From NCBI RefSeq assembly GCF_014489555.1, contig NZ_CP060784.1:1798001-1862000 (forward strand): a DNA stretch of 64,000 nucleotides. The letters are read 5' to 3'. Position 1 is the first letter of the stretch. The number at the start of each line of letters is the position of its first letter. This document shows, one piece after another, positions 18,674 to 28,316 of this stretch. Below the pieces are notes generated by a model that was not told the DNA's origin, did no database searches, and saw nothing but the letters and a program-made list of their open reading frames with translations. The translations under genes were made by a program, and so were the position numbers. Origin of the DNA: Hymenobacter qilianensis. Lineage in GTDB: Bacteria > Bacteroidota > Bacteroidia > Cytophagales > Hymenobacteraceae.

Positions 18674-19560
18674 ATGTCTGTTTCCCGCTTGCTGGCGCTG
18701 CCAGCCCTGCTTGTGTTGCTGCTCTTGATAGTTGGCACCAACGAATACGCCGTGGCTCGTCCCAGCCGCCGCACCCAGGATATTGCTTATGTAGCCGCCA
18801 CTGCTACTGACTTCAGTGCCGAGCGCCACCGCCTCGACGTGTATACCCCGCGGCGTAAGGCAGCGGCCAGCCATCCGGTAGTCGTCTTTATTCACGGCGG
18901 CAACTGGGACAGCGGCAGCAAGAATATTTACACCTTCATCGGGCGGCGGCTGGCCAAGCAGGGCGTAGTAGCCGTCATTATCAACTACCGCCTTTCGCCC
19001 GATGTGCAGGTGCCGGCTATGGCCGAAGACTGCGCCCGCGCCGTGCACTGGACCCAGCAGCACATTGCAGAGTACGGCGGCGACCCCCAGCGTATTTTTC
19101 TCATGGGACACTCAGCCGGGGCTGGGTTAGCAGCCCTGATTGCCACTGACAACCACTACTTTTCCCGGCTGGGTTTGCTCCAAAATTCCGTGCGTGGCGT
19201 CATCCTCGACGACCCTGCCGGCCTCGATATGTACGACTATCTACTCAAGAAGCAATATGCCGGTGACGAGCAGTACCTCACCGCCTTTGGCCGCGACCCA
19301 CAGGGCTGGAAAGCAGTATCAGCGCTGTATCATCTCACGGCGGCCAGCCCGCCCTTCCTCACATTTGTGGGGGCAAAACCTACCCGTCCATTGCGAGCAG
19401 CAGCCAGAAGTTCAGGAGTCGCCTGAAGGAGCTTGGCGTGTCGCCTCAATTTATGGTGCTTCCTGGTAAACAGCACATTCCTATGGTGTTACAACTGTAT
19501 TGGCAGCACAACGTAATTTATCGGCAGTTGCTGCCGTTTATAAGCAAATCCAGCCGATAA
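18674..19560 (+). CDS. Alpha/beta hydrolase (esterase/lipase type), frame interrupted near the C-terminus
   Basis: Exported or membrane-anchored BD-FAE/carboxylesterase-like hydrolase. It has an N-terminal hydrophobic segment, the oxyanion motif FIHGGNWDSGS and the nucleophile elbow MGHSAGAGLA. The frame leaves homology after FLTFVG at the G5 tract 19369-19373. One added G continues it as GKTYPSIASSSQKF, a further Ser-rich helix and PGKQHIPMV, which supplies the catalytic His, to a stop at 19558-19560. Without the repair the protein lacks its His. The ATG at 18674 begins the hydrophobic segment. Confidence 0.82.
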
Positions 19561-19714
19561 ATGAGGTTAGGTAAGAGCGCTGGCTTTTAGTCCGACTTAA
19601 AAAAAGTCATAAAAAAATTAGCTGGAAAGTAATTAAAAATTAAGCAGTAACGTAAAGGGGTATTTCCAGATTTTTAAGATGCTATAAGCCTCTTTATCGT
19701 TATAAATCAGGTAG

Positions 19715-20434
19715 ATGAAAAATAAGGAACAGGTGCTTGCCTCATCTGGGGAATTGAACCGGATGCGGATTTTGAGCCGCTACACGCTTCTACGTACTCT
19801 ACCTGAGAACTTACTTGATGATTTAGTTTGTCTGACGGCCGCCTTATTCGATGTGCCGGTAGTGCTGGTATCATTCGCTGCGGCTGAAACGGAGGAGCAA
19901 GCGGCTACTTATGAGGCATTTGGCTGGGATGCCAGTGGAGAAGAGGACTTCGGCACCGTGGCCATACGACGGAGCGAAACCGCTTTACTCGAAGAAATGG
20001 CCCCCAAGCCTCTGGAACTGGCCAACCCATTCGTGACTCGCGCCCTCAACTTCCGGTTTTATGCCGCCACCGCTCTCAAGGGCGCCAACGGGCAAAACCT
20101 GGGAAACTTATGTGTGGTAGGCCGCCGGCCCCGCACGTTTTCGCCTACTGAGCGCGATGTACTGAGCAGAATGTCGGCCCTCATCATCCGCCTCCTTGAT
20201 CTGCGCCGGGTGATAGGCCGCGAGGGTGCCGCGCTGGCGAGCATGTGGAATGCTATCTATGCCGCTAGCACTGATTCTTTGCACCGCATTCTAGCCCTCA
20301 CGGATCGGCTAAAGCAGCAGGAAGACCTGGAAACCATCACGGCCGTTATTCAGCGGAAGCTCATCTGTAAAGATGCCAACCTGATAGCGGGCATTGCTGA
20401 TCAGCACATCAGCGGCTTATTGGAAAACCAGTAA
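19715..20434 (+). CDS. GAF domain protein
   Basis: 239 residues, cytoplasmic. Residues 15-160 fit a GAF fold of the type in Bacteroidota sensor proteins: RYTLLRTLPENLLDDLVCLTAALFDVPV opening, then NFRFYAATALKGANGQNLGNLCVVGR (FYA.. / G.LCV motif), then FSPTERDVLSRMSALII. The C-terminal 80 residues are helical without a recognisable kinase or output domain. It could bind a small ligand or bilin, or act as a single-domain signalling partner. No partner gene is adjacent. Confidence 0.72.
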   Translation: MKNKEQVLASSGELNRMRILSRYTLLRTLPENLLDDLVCLTAALFDVPVVLVSFAAAETEEQAATYEAFGWDASGEEDFGTVAIRRSETALLEEMAPKPLELANPFVTRALNFRFYAATALKGANGQNLGNLCVVGRRPRTFSPTERDVLSRMSALIIRLLDLRRVIGREGAALASMWNAIYAASTDSLHRILALTDRLKQQEDLETITAVIQRKLICKDANLIAGIADQHISGLLENQ

Positions 20435-20474
20435 CCGGCCTTAGGCAAACATCTGCTTACTAAATGTTGTGGGC

Positions 20475-21688
20475 CTAGGCCATGACGCGTTGCGGTTTTT
20501 GGGCATATTCAGCCGAAGCCAGCACCTCTGCAATATGGGCCTGTGCCCGCAGTAGCTCCTCCGCGTAAGGTTCATAGAGTACCCGCTGGGGTGGCCCATC
20601 GGGCAGTAGCTCCGCATCCCAAAGGCCAGACTGATGCCAGTTGTCCTGAAAATCCCAGTCGGGCCGGTCGATGATAGGGTAGAGGCAAACGCCCCACAAA
20701 GGCACCCCCTGACGCAAAGCTATGGCGCACTCCCGAGCAATATGCTGCATCCAGAGTGGCCGGTCGATGCCGGGATGACTGGTTTCGGTGAGTACTACAG
20801 GGCGCTGGTAGCGCTGGTAGGCCATTTGCAGCAGCGCACTTAGCGGCTTCCAGCGCGGGTCAAGCGGCGAATCGTTCCACCCAAGTGTTTGGTGCGGTTC
20901 CAGCTGCCATTGGTTGTCGTAGTAAAAGTTAAAGCCGAGAATATCCAGAAAATCGGGGGAGCCACCCAGCTCCGGGCACAGCCTGCCCGCCAGCATATCT
21001 ACCGACTGAAACTGATTGATAGTAAACTCAGTGGTCCGGTTTCGCTCCGTGCGGTTGGCACCGAGGCGGGGTACCACATTAATCATGGGCTCCGTGGTGA
21101 GAATACGAATGCCAGGGTCTGCCTCGCGCAGGGCCGCCGTGCCTTCGATGTAGGCCCGCATCAGCCCCCGCTTAACTTCCCAGCCCTGACCCACGCAATA
21201 CGGAGACGTACCACGCACATCACCGCCCAACCACGACATAAAGCTGACCTCGTTGATGGGCGTCACGATGAGCACATCATCAGGTCTATGGCTGCGGTAA
21301 AACTCCACAAAGGCACGACACAGCGCCGCGAAGCGCCGGGCAAACATGGGGTGCAGAGGCGTCAGATCGTCGGGGTAGCCGAAGTGGCAGAGGTCCCACA
21401 CCTGTTGCACGCCGTGGCGCTGCCCGGTAGCCAGCATCGAGGCCACCGTGCTCCAGTCATAGTGGTAGGGCGTGCGCTCTACCTGGCTCCACCGGATACC
21501 TTCCCGCACCGTGCGAATGCCGAATGGATTCAGCGCCTGATAATCTTCATCCAGCTTCTGAAAGTGACCGGTAAGATGCAGGAAATCAACGCGGTGCCCG
21601 AAAGCGTTAAGCTGGTCAGTGCATTCATAGCCACCCATCCAGAACGATTGAAATGGGTTCTGGGGGCATTTTTGTGTAAGTGGTGCAT
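20475..21688 (-). CDS. Glycoside hydrolase clan A (GH1/GH5-like), frame interrupted at the N-terminus
   Basis: A (beta/alpha)8 glycosidase of about 404 residues. The acid/base glutamate is in TPINEVSF and the nucleophile in VLTETSH. IRTVREGIRWSQVE and the C-terminal CLYPIIDRPDWDF fit beta-glucosidase-like proteins. No signal peptide, so probably cytoplasmic. A start at 21638 (MGGYECTDQL) would begin inside the first strand. Adding one base to the five-base tract 21662-21666 links the ATG at 21686-21688 (MHHLHKNAPQ) to NPFQSFWMGGYECTD, a fuller N-terminus. Confidence 0.72.
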
Positions 21689-22222
21689 AGGTGCCTAGTG
21701 GTTAGGACGAGGCAAGTGGGGGCTTTTTGTTACCCGAGCCACCACTTAAACCGATGCTTTGTGAGCAACGTCGGTAATAGATTTAGCCTCAATAAAACTT
21801 TGCTTAAAATCAGGGTGCTTTGCCTTAATGCTCTCCTGGAGTTGCCCAAAAGCTTTTCTCGCCTCCGCAGTTGCCGACCAAAGCGACTATGCCCGCCGCC
21901 AGCATTGCCGGGCTGCCGGTGAAGGAGGCCGCCACGAATTCCGCGGTGGCAGTTTTCGATTCAGCGTTGTTGCCCACAGGAAAGCAAAAGACAAATAAGT
22001 TCACAGCTACGCAGACTAAGGCGCAGAGGTTGGTAAGAAGAAGAGGAGCAGCGTTTATAGCAGCCAGCACGTAGGCGGGCAGCAGCCTGTCCGCTGGTTT
22101 AAAAAGCCCCCCAGACGCCTGAAACCGTAGTAAGCGCAACTATTGGCTGAACATTCTGCTTTTCTCCGACTTTTACGGCGCTGGCCACCTTATTTCTGGT
22201 CCCGACTGCTTACTTCCAACCT
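21689..22222. other. 534-base stretch without a confident gene; possible gene remnant on minus strand
   Basis: No complete gene is supported. On the minus strand, the frame that stops at 21746 reads like genuine helical protein (EARKAFGQLQESIKAK, then HPDFKQSFIEAKSITDVAH) for about 46 codons, but it meets a stop upstream. A second frame, open from 22139 to 21825, is hydrophobic and unconvincing. This may be the tail of a decayed gene. Two copies of the GGGGG(G)C motif occur, at about 21719 and 22105. Confidence 0.35.
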
Positions 22223-23580
22223 ATGCCTCAACTCGACTCAGCAAAGCCGCCTACTCTTCGTCGCGACTTAGGACTGGTGCAAGCCACCGCCCTGAACATG
22301 ATTGATATGGTGGGCATTGGGCCGTTCGTGGTGCTGCCGCTGGTCATGCACCTGATGGGGCCTTACTTCCTGCTGGCCTGGATGGTGGGCGCGGCTTTGG
22401 CAGTGGTCGATGGCATGGTGTGGGCCGAGCTGGGCGCCGCCTACCCTGAGGCCGGGGGCAGCTACCGCTTTCTCAAGCTGGCTTATGGCGAGGCTAAGTG
22501 GGGCCGACTGATGTCGTTTTTGTATGTGTGGCAAACGCTGGTGCAGGCGCCGCTGGTGGTGGCGTCGGGGGCTATCGGCTTTGCCCAATACTTCGGCTAT
22601 CTGGTGCCGCTCACCGAATGGTGGCAGCCCAAGCTGGTGAGCGGGGTGGTGGTGCTGGCGCTCATTGTGCTGCTCTACCGCCGCATTGATGATATTGGAC
22701 GGCTGGGCGTGCTGCTGTGGGTAGGCGTGCTGGGCCTCATGGGCTGGCTGATATTTGGGGGCGTCACGCACTCAACCCATAACGTGGCCTGGCTCCCCAT
22801 GGGGGCATTTCGGACGTGCCGGGCTTGCTGTTTTCGGTGGCTTTGGGACAGGCAGCGGTCAAAACCATCTACAGCTACCTGGGCTACTACAACGTGTGTC
22901 ATCTGGGGGGCGAAATCCGCAATCCGGAGCGCGTTATTCCGCGCAGCATCTTCCTGAGCATCTTAGGAATAGCGGCCTTGTACCTGCTTCTGAACTGGAG
23001 CGTGGGCACGGTCATTCCCTGGCAGCAGGCCCAGCACTCCGAGTTCATCGTGAGCACCTTCGTCGAAACGATTTATGGCAGCACCGCCGCCAAGCTGGCT
23101 ACGGCCTTGGTGCTGTGGGTGGCGTTTGCGTCGTTGTTTGCCGTGCTGCTGGGTTACTCCCGCATCCCGTATGCCGCCGCCGCCGATGGCGAGTTTCTGC
23201 CATTGTTTGCCAAAGTTCACCCTACCAAGCAGTTCCCGCACGTCTCCTTGCTGATACTGGGCGGCGTAGGCTTCGTGTTTAGCCTGTTGTTTCGGCTGGG
23301 CGAGGTCATCACAGCCATACTGGCCATGCGTATTCTGATCCAATTTGTGGGGCAAGGAGTGGGCCTGATGCTGCTTCGCCGGCGCCGGGGCACGGCTCAT
23401 CTGCCTTTCCGAATGCCCTTGTATCCCTTGCCGGTGTTGTTGGCCATAGCCGTTTGGCTGCTGATTTTCTGGAGCACCGGCCCGGCGTTTATGCTTTCGG
23501 GCCTGACGGTGATTGGGGCCGGTGTGGTCGTGTTTTTGCTCTGGAGTCGGCGCTTAGGAAGGTGGCCGTTTGAGCAGTAA
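22223..23580 (+). CDS. APC family amino-acid permease, frame interrupted mid-gene
   Basis: A polytopic transporter of about 452 residues with roughly 12 membrane segments. The APC signature lies in TM1 (MIDMVGIGPFVVLPL), with WAELGAAYPEAGGSYRFL after it. It imports or exchanges amino acids by secondary transport. The frame breaks at the G5 tract 22801-22805. Adding one G gives WLPMGGISDVPGLLFSVALG, joining TM6 to the second half (TIYSYLGYYNVCHLGGEIRNPE) without loss. Both halves have the same codon use and density of membrane segments. The substrate is not predictable. Confidence 0.87.
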
Positions 23581-23625
23581 ATAACCCCGACTAAGCGTAG
23601 ATAACCACGCCACGCTTTGCCGCAC

Positions 23626-24177
23626 ATGAAGCTTTTTATCCTGTTTTTTACTTTATCGTTAGCCGCCTCCGCCACATACGGGCAAGCACTCGCGCCCGAC
23701 CGATTGCTATGGAGTTCCACCCGCCGCCTCCAAGCCTCCGACTTTCATATCATTGCCAAGCCTGGTACCGGTGGTCAGGCTCAATACCAGTACGATTACA
23801 ATGGTCATCCTACCCAGTTTATGGGAAAGCGAGGCAATAATCAGCTAGTTCGAAATATGCTGCTATGCTCGGCCTCCAGCATTGATACGACTGGCAACGT
23901 GACTGATTTCCTGCGCTTTGAACAAACTTTGTTCGATATTCAGGAGGTGTATATCCGTCGGTTGCGTCAGACAGTTCGAGTTAGTGCGTTTCGTTCGCTT
24001 ATGGTCGGCAACCAAAAGCTGAAAGCCGAGGAAGATAAATTGACGGTTGAAGCCGCCAAGCGCCGAATTGCCTATGGTGAGCAAACCAACTACGGCACAT
24101 TACCGGACAAGCAAATAGAATGGGAAGCCACTATCCAAAGTGAGTTGGCTGCTTTAAGTGACTTCAGCGCTGAATAG
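23626..24177 (+). CDS. Secreted hypothetical protein (DUF922-like N-terminus)
   Basis: About 183 residues with a signal peptide cleaved after ATYG. The mature protein begins with LLWSSTRRLQASDF, similar to the W-x-x-x-R-x-L-x-x-x-D-F pattern of DUF922-type putative Zn proteases, but I see no HExxH-like motif, so the assignment is weak. The remainder is helical and rich in Gln/Glu/Lys. It ends before a symmetric terminator shared with hemB. Confidence 0.6.
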   Translation: MKLFILFFTLSLAASATYGQALAPDRLLWSSTRRLQASDFHIIAKPGTGGQAQYQYDYNGHPTQFMGKRGNNQLVRNMLLCSASSIDTTGNVTDFLRFEQTLFDIQEVYIRRLRQTVRVSAFRSLMVGNQKLKAEEDKLTVEAAKRRIAYGEQTNYGTLPDKQIEWEATIQSELAALSDFSAE

Positions 24178-24193
24178 ATCTTATAATTTTACA

Positions 24194-24228
24194 TAAAAAG
24201 CCCCCAGACCAAGTCTGGGGGCTTTTTT
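24194..24228. terminator. Bidirectional terminator (CTGGGGGC arms)
   Basis: AAAAAGCCCCCAGAC pairs with GTCTGGGGGCTTTTTT around a four-base loop. Both arms have five G/C bases. It separates convergent genes. Confidence 0.9.
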
Positions 24229-24246
24229 GCATTAGTTGAGAATACA

Positions 24247-25239
24247 TTAGCCGCGCCGTAGCACCTGCGCTGCTTCCTTGGCGAAGTAGGTCAGGATGGC
24301 GTCGGCGCCGGCGCGCTTGATGCTGAGCAGAACTTCCATCATCGTCCGCTCACCATCGACCCAACCGTTTTGGGCCGCGGCTTTCACCATAGCGTACTCC
24401 CCCGATACGTTGTAAGCCGTAACGGGCAAGGTGGTGGCATTGCGCACTTCCCGGATGATATCGAGGTAGCTCAGGGCAGGCTTAATCATCACCATATCAG
24501 CGCTTTCCTGCTCGTCGAGGGCCAGCTCGCGCAGGGCTTCGCGGCGGTTGGCGGGGTTCATCTGATAAGTTTTTTTATCGCCTTTTTTGGGCGCCGAGCC
24601 CAAAGCATCGCGGAAGGGGCCGTAGAAAGCCGAGGCGTACTTAGCCGTGTAGCTCATAATGCTCACATGCGAGAATGCGTTGCGGTCGAGCACATCGCGG
24701 ATGAAGGCCACGCGGCCATCCATCATATCCGATGGACCGATGATGTCGGCGCCGGCCCGGGCCTGAGCCAGCGCCATTTGGCCCAACACTTCCAGCGAGG
24801 CATCATTCATAATCTCACCACTTTCGGCATCCACAATGCCGTCGTGGCCATCGGAGCTGTACGGGTCCATGGCCACATCAGTCATAAGTACCACTTCCGG
24901 GAAATGGCGCTTAATTTCCGCTACCGTGCGCAGGTAAAGGCCTTCAGGGTTAGCGCTTTCGCGGGCCAAGCGGTCTTTTAGCTCCTCGTTGATCTGGGGA
25001 AACGGCGCGAAAGATTTAATGCCAAGCTCTACACAGGCGCCAATCTCGTCGATGATACGGTCGGCGGAGTAGCGGAAAATGCCCGGCATGGATTTCACCT
25101 CTACCAGTTGGTTCTGGCCTTCGGTGAGGAAAATAGGATAGATAAAATCGTGGGTGGTGAGGTTGGTTTCCTGCACCATATTGCGAATGACTTCAGACTT
25201 GCGGTTGCGCCGGGGGCGGTGCGTGGGAATAAGCGCCAT
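24247..25239 (-). CDS. hemB: Delta-aminolevulinic acid dehydratase (porphobilinogen synthase)
   Basis: 330 residues. Condenses two 5-aminolevulinate molecules to porphobilinogen in heme biosynthesis. Schiff-base lysines are in MSYTAKYASAFYGPFRDA (about 205) and VMIKPALSYLD (about 256). The metal loop MTDVAMDPYSSDGHDG has aspartates instead of the CxCxxxC zinc triad, so this is the Mg-type enzyme lacking the catalytic zinc site. N-terminal THRPRRNRKSEVIRNMV is typical. A TAnnTTTG promoter box precedes it at 25280-25287. Confidence 0.96.
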   Translation of the reverse strand: MALIPTHRPRRNRKSEVIRNMVQETNLTTHDFIYPIFLTEGQNQLVEVKSMPGIFRYSADRIIDEIGACVELGIKSFAPFPQINEELKDRLARESANPEGLYLRTVAEIKRHFPEVVLMTDVAMDPYSSDGHDGIVDAESGEIMNDASLEVLGQMALAQARAGADIIGPSDMMDGRVAFIRDVLDRNAFSHVSIMSYTAKYASAFYGPFRDALGSAPKKGDKKTYQMNPANRREALRELALDEQESADMVMIKPALSYLDIIREVRNATTLPVTAYNVSGEYAMVKAAAQNGWVDGERTMMEVLLSIKRAGADAILTYFAKEAAQVLRRG

Positions 25240-25279
25240 AGGTTGTTTTTAGTAATAGGACGAGGTAGAACAACTCGCG

Positions 25280-25287
25280 CAAAGGTA
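25280..25287 (-). promoter_or_regulatory. hemB: Bacteroidota -7 box (TACCTTTG) for hemB
   Basis: The minus strand reads TACCTTTG about 40 bases upstream of the hemB start, an exact TAnnTTTG match. No clear TTG lies at the ideal upstream distance. Confidence 0.55.
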
Positions 25288-25356
25288 AGGTTGCGGCCGC
25301 GCCCGAATCCGGTTGGGCTTTCTTATTGAAGATGGAAAAGCAAGCGGACGCTTGGC

Positions 25357-25886
25357 TTAAAGATTGAAAAACTCCTGAAAGATTTCTGTCCAGGCATGTG
25401 GTCCGCCCATACCTAGGATCAAGAAGTAATATCCCAGCAATACAATCAGCGCCCCAACGCCCAGGCCCAGCCAGCCGCCCAGCAGCAAACCCGTTACCAC
25501 ACCGCCAACTACCAATATCCCACCCAGCACAAGGTTCAAGGCTTTTCGGTCAGTCGCAGTTTGATACGCCAACGCCGCTGAAGGCTTCTTCTTGAACTGC
25601 CCAATCGGTAACGCCGTTTGCGCCAGGCTCTTGGCCTTGACCGGCTTGGGCGTCAAGTGTTTGGTCTGGCGGGAAGCAGATGCTACGACTTTCAGCGCAT
25701 GTGCCGCTCTGGTTTTGCTGGCTGCCGTTGTCACAGCGGAAGTACTGTCTGATAGTACACTGACGTAGGCTGCAGGCTCTGTTTGCGTGGTGGGCGGGTG
25801 AAAGGTAAAAGCTGCCTTCCCGCTCCGGCAGCCGACAAACGGTAACAACAAAAAAGCCCCCAGAGGTGCCAAAGTCTCAAACGCAT
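25357..25886 (-). CDS. Small lipoprotein with C-terminal membrane segments, frame interrupted in the signal peptide
   Basis: The mature part begins at the lipobox Cys in [10 protein letters not shown]. It continues with an Ala/Thr/Lys-rich linker and ends in two hydrophobic stretches ([19 protein letters not shown] and [17 protein letters not shown]). The visible frame could only start at a TTG inside the signal peptide. Adding one base to the five-base tract 25857-25861 connects an ATG at 25884-25886 and gives [20 protein letters not shown], a textbook lipoprotein signal peptide. About 176 residues when repaired. Unknown function, resembling Bacteroidota envelope proteins with paired C-terminal helices. 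Confidence 0.7.
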
Positions 25887-25958
25887 GGGTCGAAGATGAA
25901 AAAATAAGCGGACTTCCCAGCCTTGGGAAGTCCGCTTACAGAGAGCCGAAAGAATGAT

Positions 25959-27202
25959 TTAGAAGGCCAGCAGCACCGATTCGATGATGTCGCAGGCTTC
26001 GTGCAGCTGCTCCTCGGTGATAACCAGCGGGGGGCAAACCGGATGATGTCGCCGTGGGTGGGCTTGGCCAGCAGGCCGCGCTCCATCAGTGTCACGCACA
26101 CATCCCAGGCGGTGCGCCCATCATCGGTGGGCTTGATAATCACGGCATTAAGCAATCCTTTGCCTCGTACCAGCTCTACCACGTCGGGGCGCTTTTGCTG
26201 TACCTGGCGCATCCGCTCCCGGAATATCTCGCCCAGCGCGCGCGCATTTTCCACCAGGTTTTCATCTTTGATTACATCCAGAGAAGCGCGCATGACAGCG
26301 CAGGCCAGCGGGTTGCCGCCAAAAGTGGAGCCGTGCTGCCCCGGCTGAATCGTGAGCATCACCGCATCCTGCGCCAGCACCGCCGACACAGGCATGGCAC
26401 CGCCCGATAAGGCTTTGCCCAAAATCAGAATATCGGCGTGCACACCTTCGGCGTAACTGGCCAGCCACTCGCCCGTGCGACCCAGGCCGGTCTGAATTTC
26501 GTCGGCAATGAACAGGACATTATGGGCTTTGCACAGCGCTTGCGCCTTGGCCAGATATCCCTCAGACGGCACCACTACGCCGGCCTCACCCTGAATGGGC
26601 TCCACCATGAAAGCGCATACCTGATGATCCTTCACGGCTTCTTCCAGTGCCTCCAAGTCGTCGTAGGGTACTACCTCGTAGCCAGGATTGTAGGGACCAA
26701 AGCCGCCGGTGCTGTCGGGGTCGGTGCTGAAGGAGATGATGCCGGTGGTGCGGCCGTGGAAGTTGCGCTCGGCCACAATAATGCGGGCCTGATTGGGCGC
26801 AATGCCCTTTTCCTGGTAGCCCCATTTGCGCGCTAGCTTCAGGGCGGTTTCAACGGCCTCGGCCCCGGAGTTCATCAGCAAGGCTTTGTCGTAGTTGAAC
26901 AGCTCGCACAGCTGCTTTTCAGCTAAGCCGAGCTGGTCATTGAAAAAAGCCCGGGAAGTAAGTGTCAGGCGCTGAGCCTGCTCTACCATTGCCCCAATAA
27001 TGCGCGGGTGGCAATGACCCTGATTTACAGCCGAGTAGGCCGACAAAAAGTCGAGATACTGCTTGCCCTCCACATCCCAGAGGTGCACGCCCTCACCCCG
27101 GCTCAATACCACTGGCAGGGGGTGATAGTTGTGGGCGCCGTAGCGGTCTTCGAGCGCCATAAACTCCTGACTGCGATGGGCGGTGGTGGGGGTGGTTTCC
27201 AT
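25959..27202 (-). CDS. rocD: Ornithine--oxo-acid aminotransferase, frame interrupted near the C-terminus
   Basis: A PLP class III aminotransferase that converts ornithine and 2-oxoglutarate to glutamate semialdehyde and glutamate. Recognised by [63 protein letters not shown] and the PLP lysine in [15 protein letters not shown]. The last 30 codons are out of frame after DIIRFAP at the six-base G/C tract 26029-26034. With a seventh base, the frame reads [19 protein letters not shown] and stops at 25959-25961, the normal family end (413 residues). Unrepaired, the frame reads through a nonsense tail to 25877. Confidence 0.9.
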
Positions 27203-27403
27203 AAGCGAAGCAGAATGGGGTGGTATAAGCGAGAACAATTTCCAGACTCGAAATTACGCAAAAACGCCGGGAAGGGTGCTGGGGGCTTTTTCTGAAAGCT
27301 CGACCATAACAATGCATGCATTCACTACCGTACTGTTGATAATGCATTCATAATCAGATACCTGCTACTGTTTAGCTATAAGCTCGACCCTATTCTGTTA
27401 AAT

Positions 27404-28303
27404 ATGTCTTCTCTATCTTTCTCCCGCCGCCACCCGGTGCTGGCTATAGTGATAGGCTTGCTGCTGTTGCTGGTATTAGGTCTGGGCATCACTTATATAG
27501 CAACTGATAAAGGCAAAAAACTGCTGCCCACGCTGTCGAATGTTTCCATGCAGATGGGCAACATCACGCCTGATTCGTTGAAAGCCACGATGGTTGTAGA
27601 GCTGCGCAATAATGTGCCCGTCACGATGCGCGTGGACAGCTTCAGCTACATTACCCGCTTGGATGGCGAGCTGCTGGCGCACGGCTCAAACGATAAGCCT
27701 ACCGTGGTGAAATCGCGGGGGATGAGTAAGCTGCAAGTGCCTGTGAATGTGGACTTGAGCAAAGTGGCTGATAAAGTGAAGGAGATACAGCAGGACTGCG
27801 TAGACGTGCAGATGACCACGATTCTTTACACACGGTTGCCCATAGTAGGACCTGAGCGCATCCCCGTGACGGTCAGCAAAAAGATATACATACCGAAGAT
27901 GCCCAAGGTGGAAGTCGCCGACGTGGACATCACCGACATGGGTTTGAAGAATGGGGAGGCCACAGTGCGCCTGCGCATTACAAACTACAATCCGTTCCCG
28001 GTTACCATCAAGCGCGTCAACTACCGCTTCCGCGTCGGGGGCGACGACTTAGATGTGCGTGGAGTAGAAGAAAAAGACGTTTCCTTTCGCCAGAAAGGCA
28101 CCGAAATCATGCCTATTCGGGTAACATTCGAACCCAAGAAGATGCCAAAAGTGGCTTTTAAAACCTTATTCAGAGCCGAAAAAACAGAATACAAACTGGA
28201 CGGTAAAGTGGTGTTTGCGGCAGGCAAACAAAACCCCGAGGATGTCGATATGAACTTCTCCAGCACCGGCACCCTCAAGGATTTGAAGAATATTCCGAAG
28301 TAA
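27404..28303 (+). CDS. LEA type 2 / WHy domain protein
   Basis: 299 residues with one N-terminal membrane anchor (VLAIVIGLLLLLVLGLGITYI, about residues 12-32) and two tandem late-embryogenesis-abundant type 2 (LEA14/WHy) domains. The first, around TPDSLKATMVVELRNNVPV, spans about 55-165; the second, around GEATVRLRITNYNPFPVTI, spans about 185-290. The NPFPVTI element is the usual LEA_2 strand. It probably faces the periplasm. These domains are linked to desiccation stress in plants; the bacterial role is uncertain. Confidence 0.78.
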   Translation: MSSLSFSRRHPVLAIVIGLLLLLVLGLGITYIATDKGKKLLPTLSNVSMQMGNITPDSLKATMVVELRNNVPVTMRVDSFSYITRLDGELLAHGSNDKPTVVKSRGMSKLQVPVNVDLSKVADKVKEIQQDCVDVQMTTILYTRLPIVGPERIPVTVSKKIYIPKMPKVEVADVDITDMGLKNGEATVRLRITNYNPFPVTIKRVNYRFRVGGDDLDVRGVEEKDVSFRQKGTEIMPIRVTFEPKKMPKVAFKTLFRAEKTEYKLDGKVVFAAGKQNPEDVDMNFSSTGTLKDLKNIPK

Positions 28304-28316
28304 AAAGCCCCCAGCC

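Noticed and set aside
20889..21698. A 269-codon open frame opposite the GH-A glycosidase
   Set aside because: It is a shadow of a gene with clear catalytic glutamates. Long antisense frames arise from codon bias in this GC range.
22021..22060. Short stretch ACGCAGACTAAGGCGCAGAGG as part of an RNA gene or toxin-type GxxExxY gene
   Set aside because: It superficially resembles sequence around GxxExxY genes, but no frame carries that family's motifs and no RNA fold is evident.
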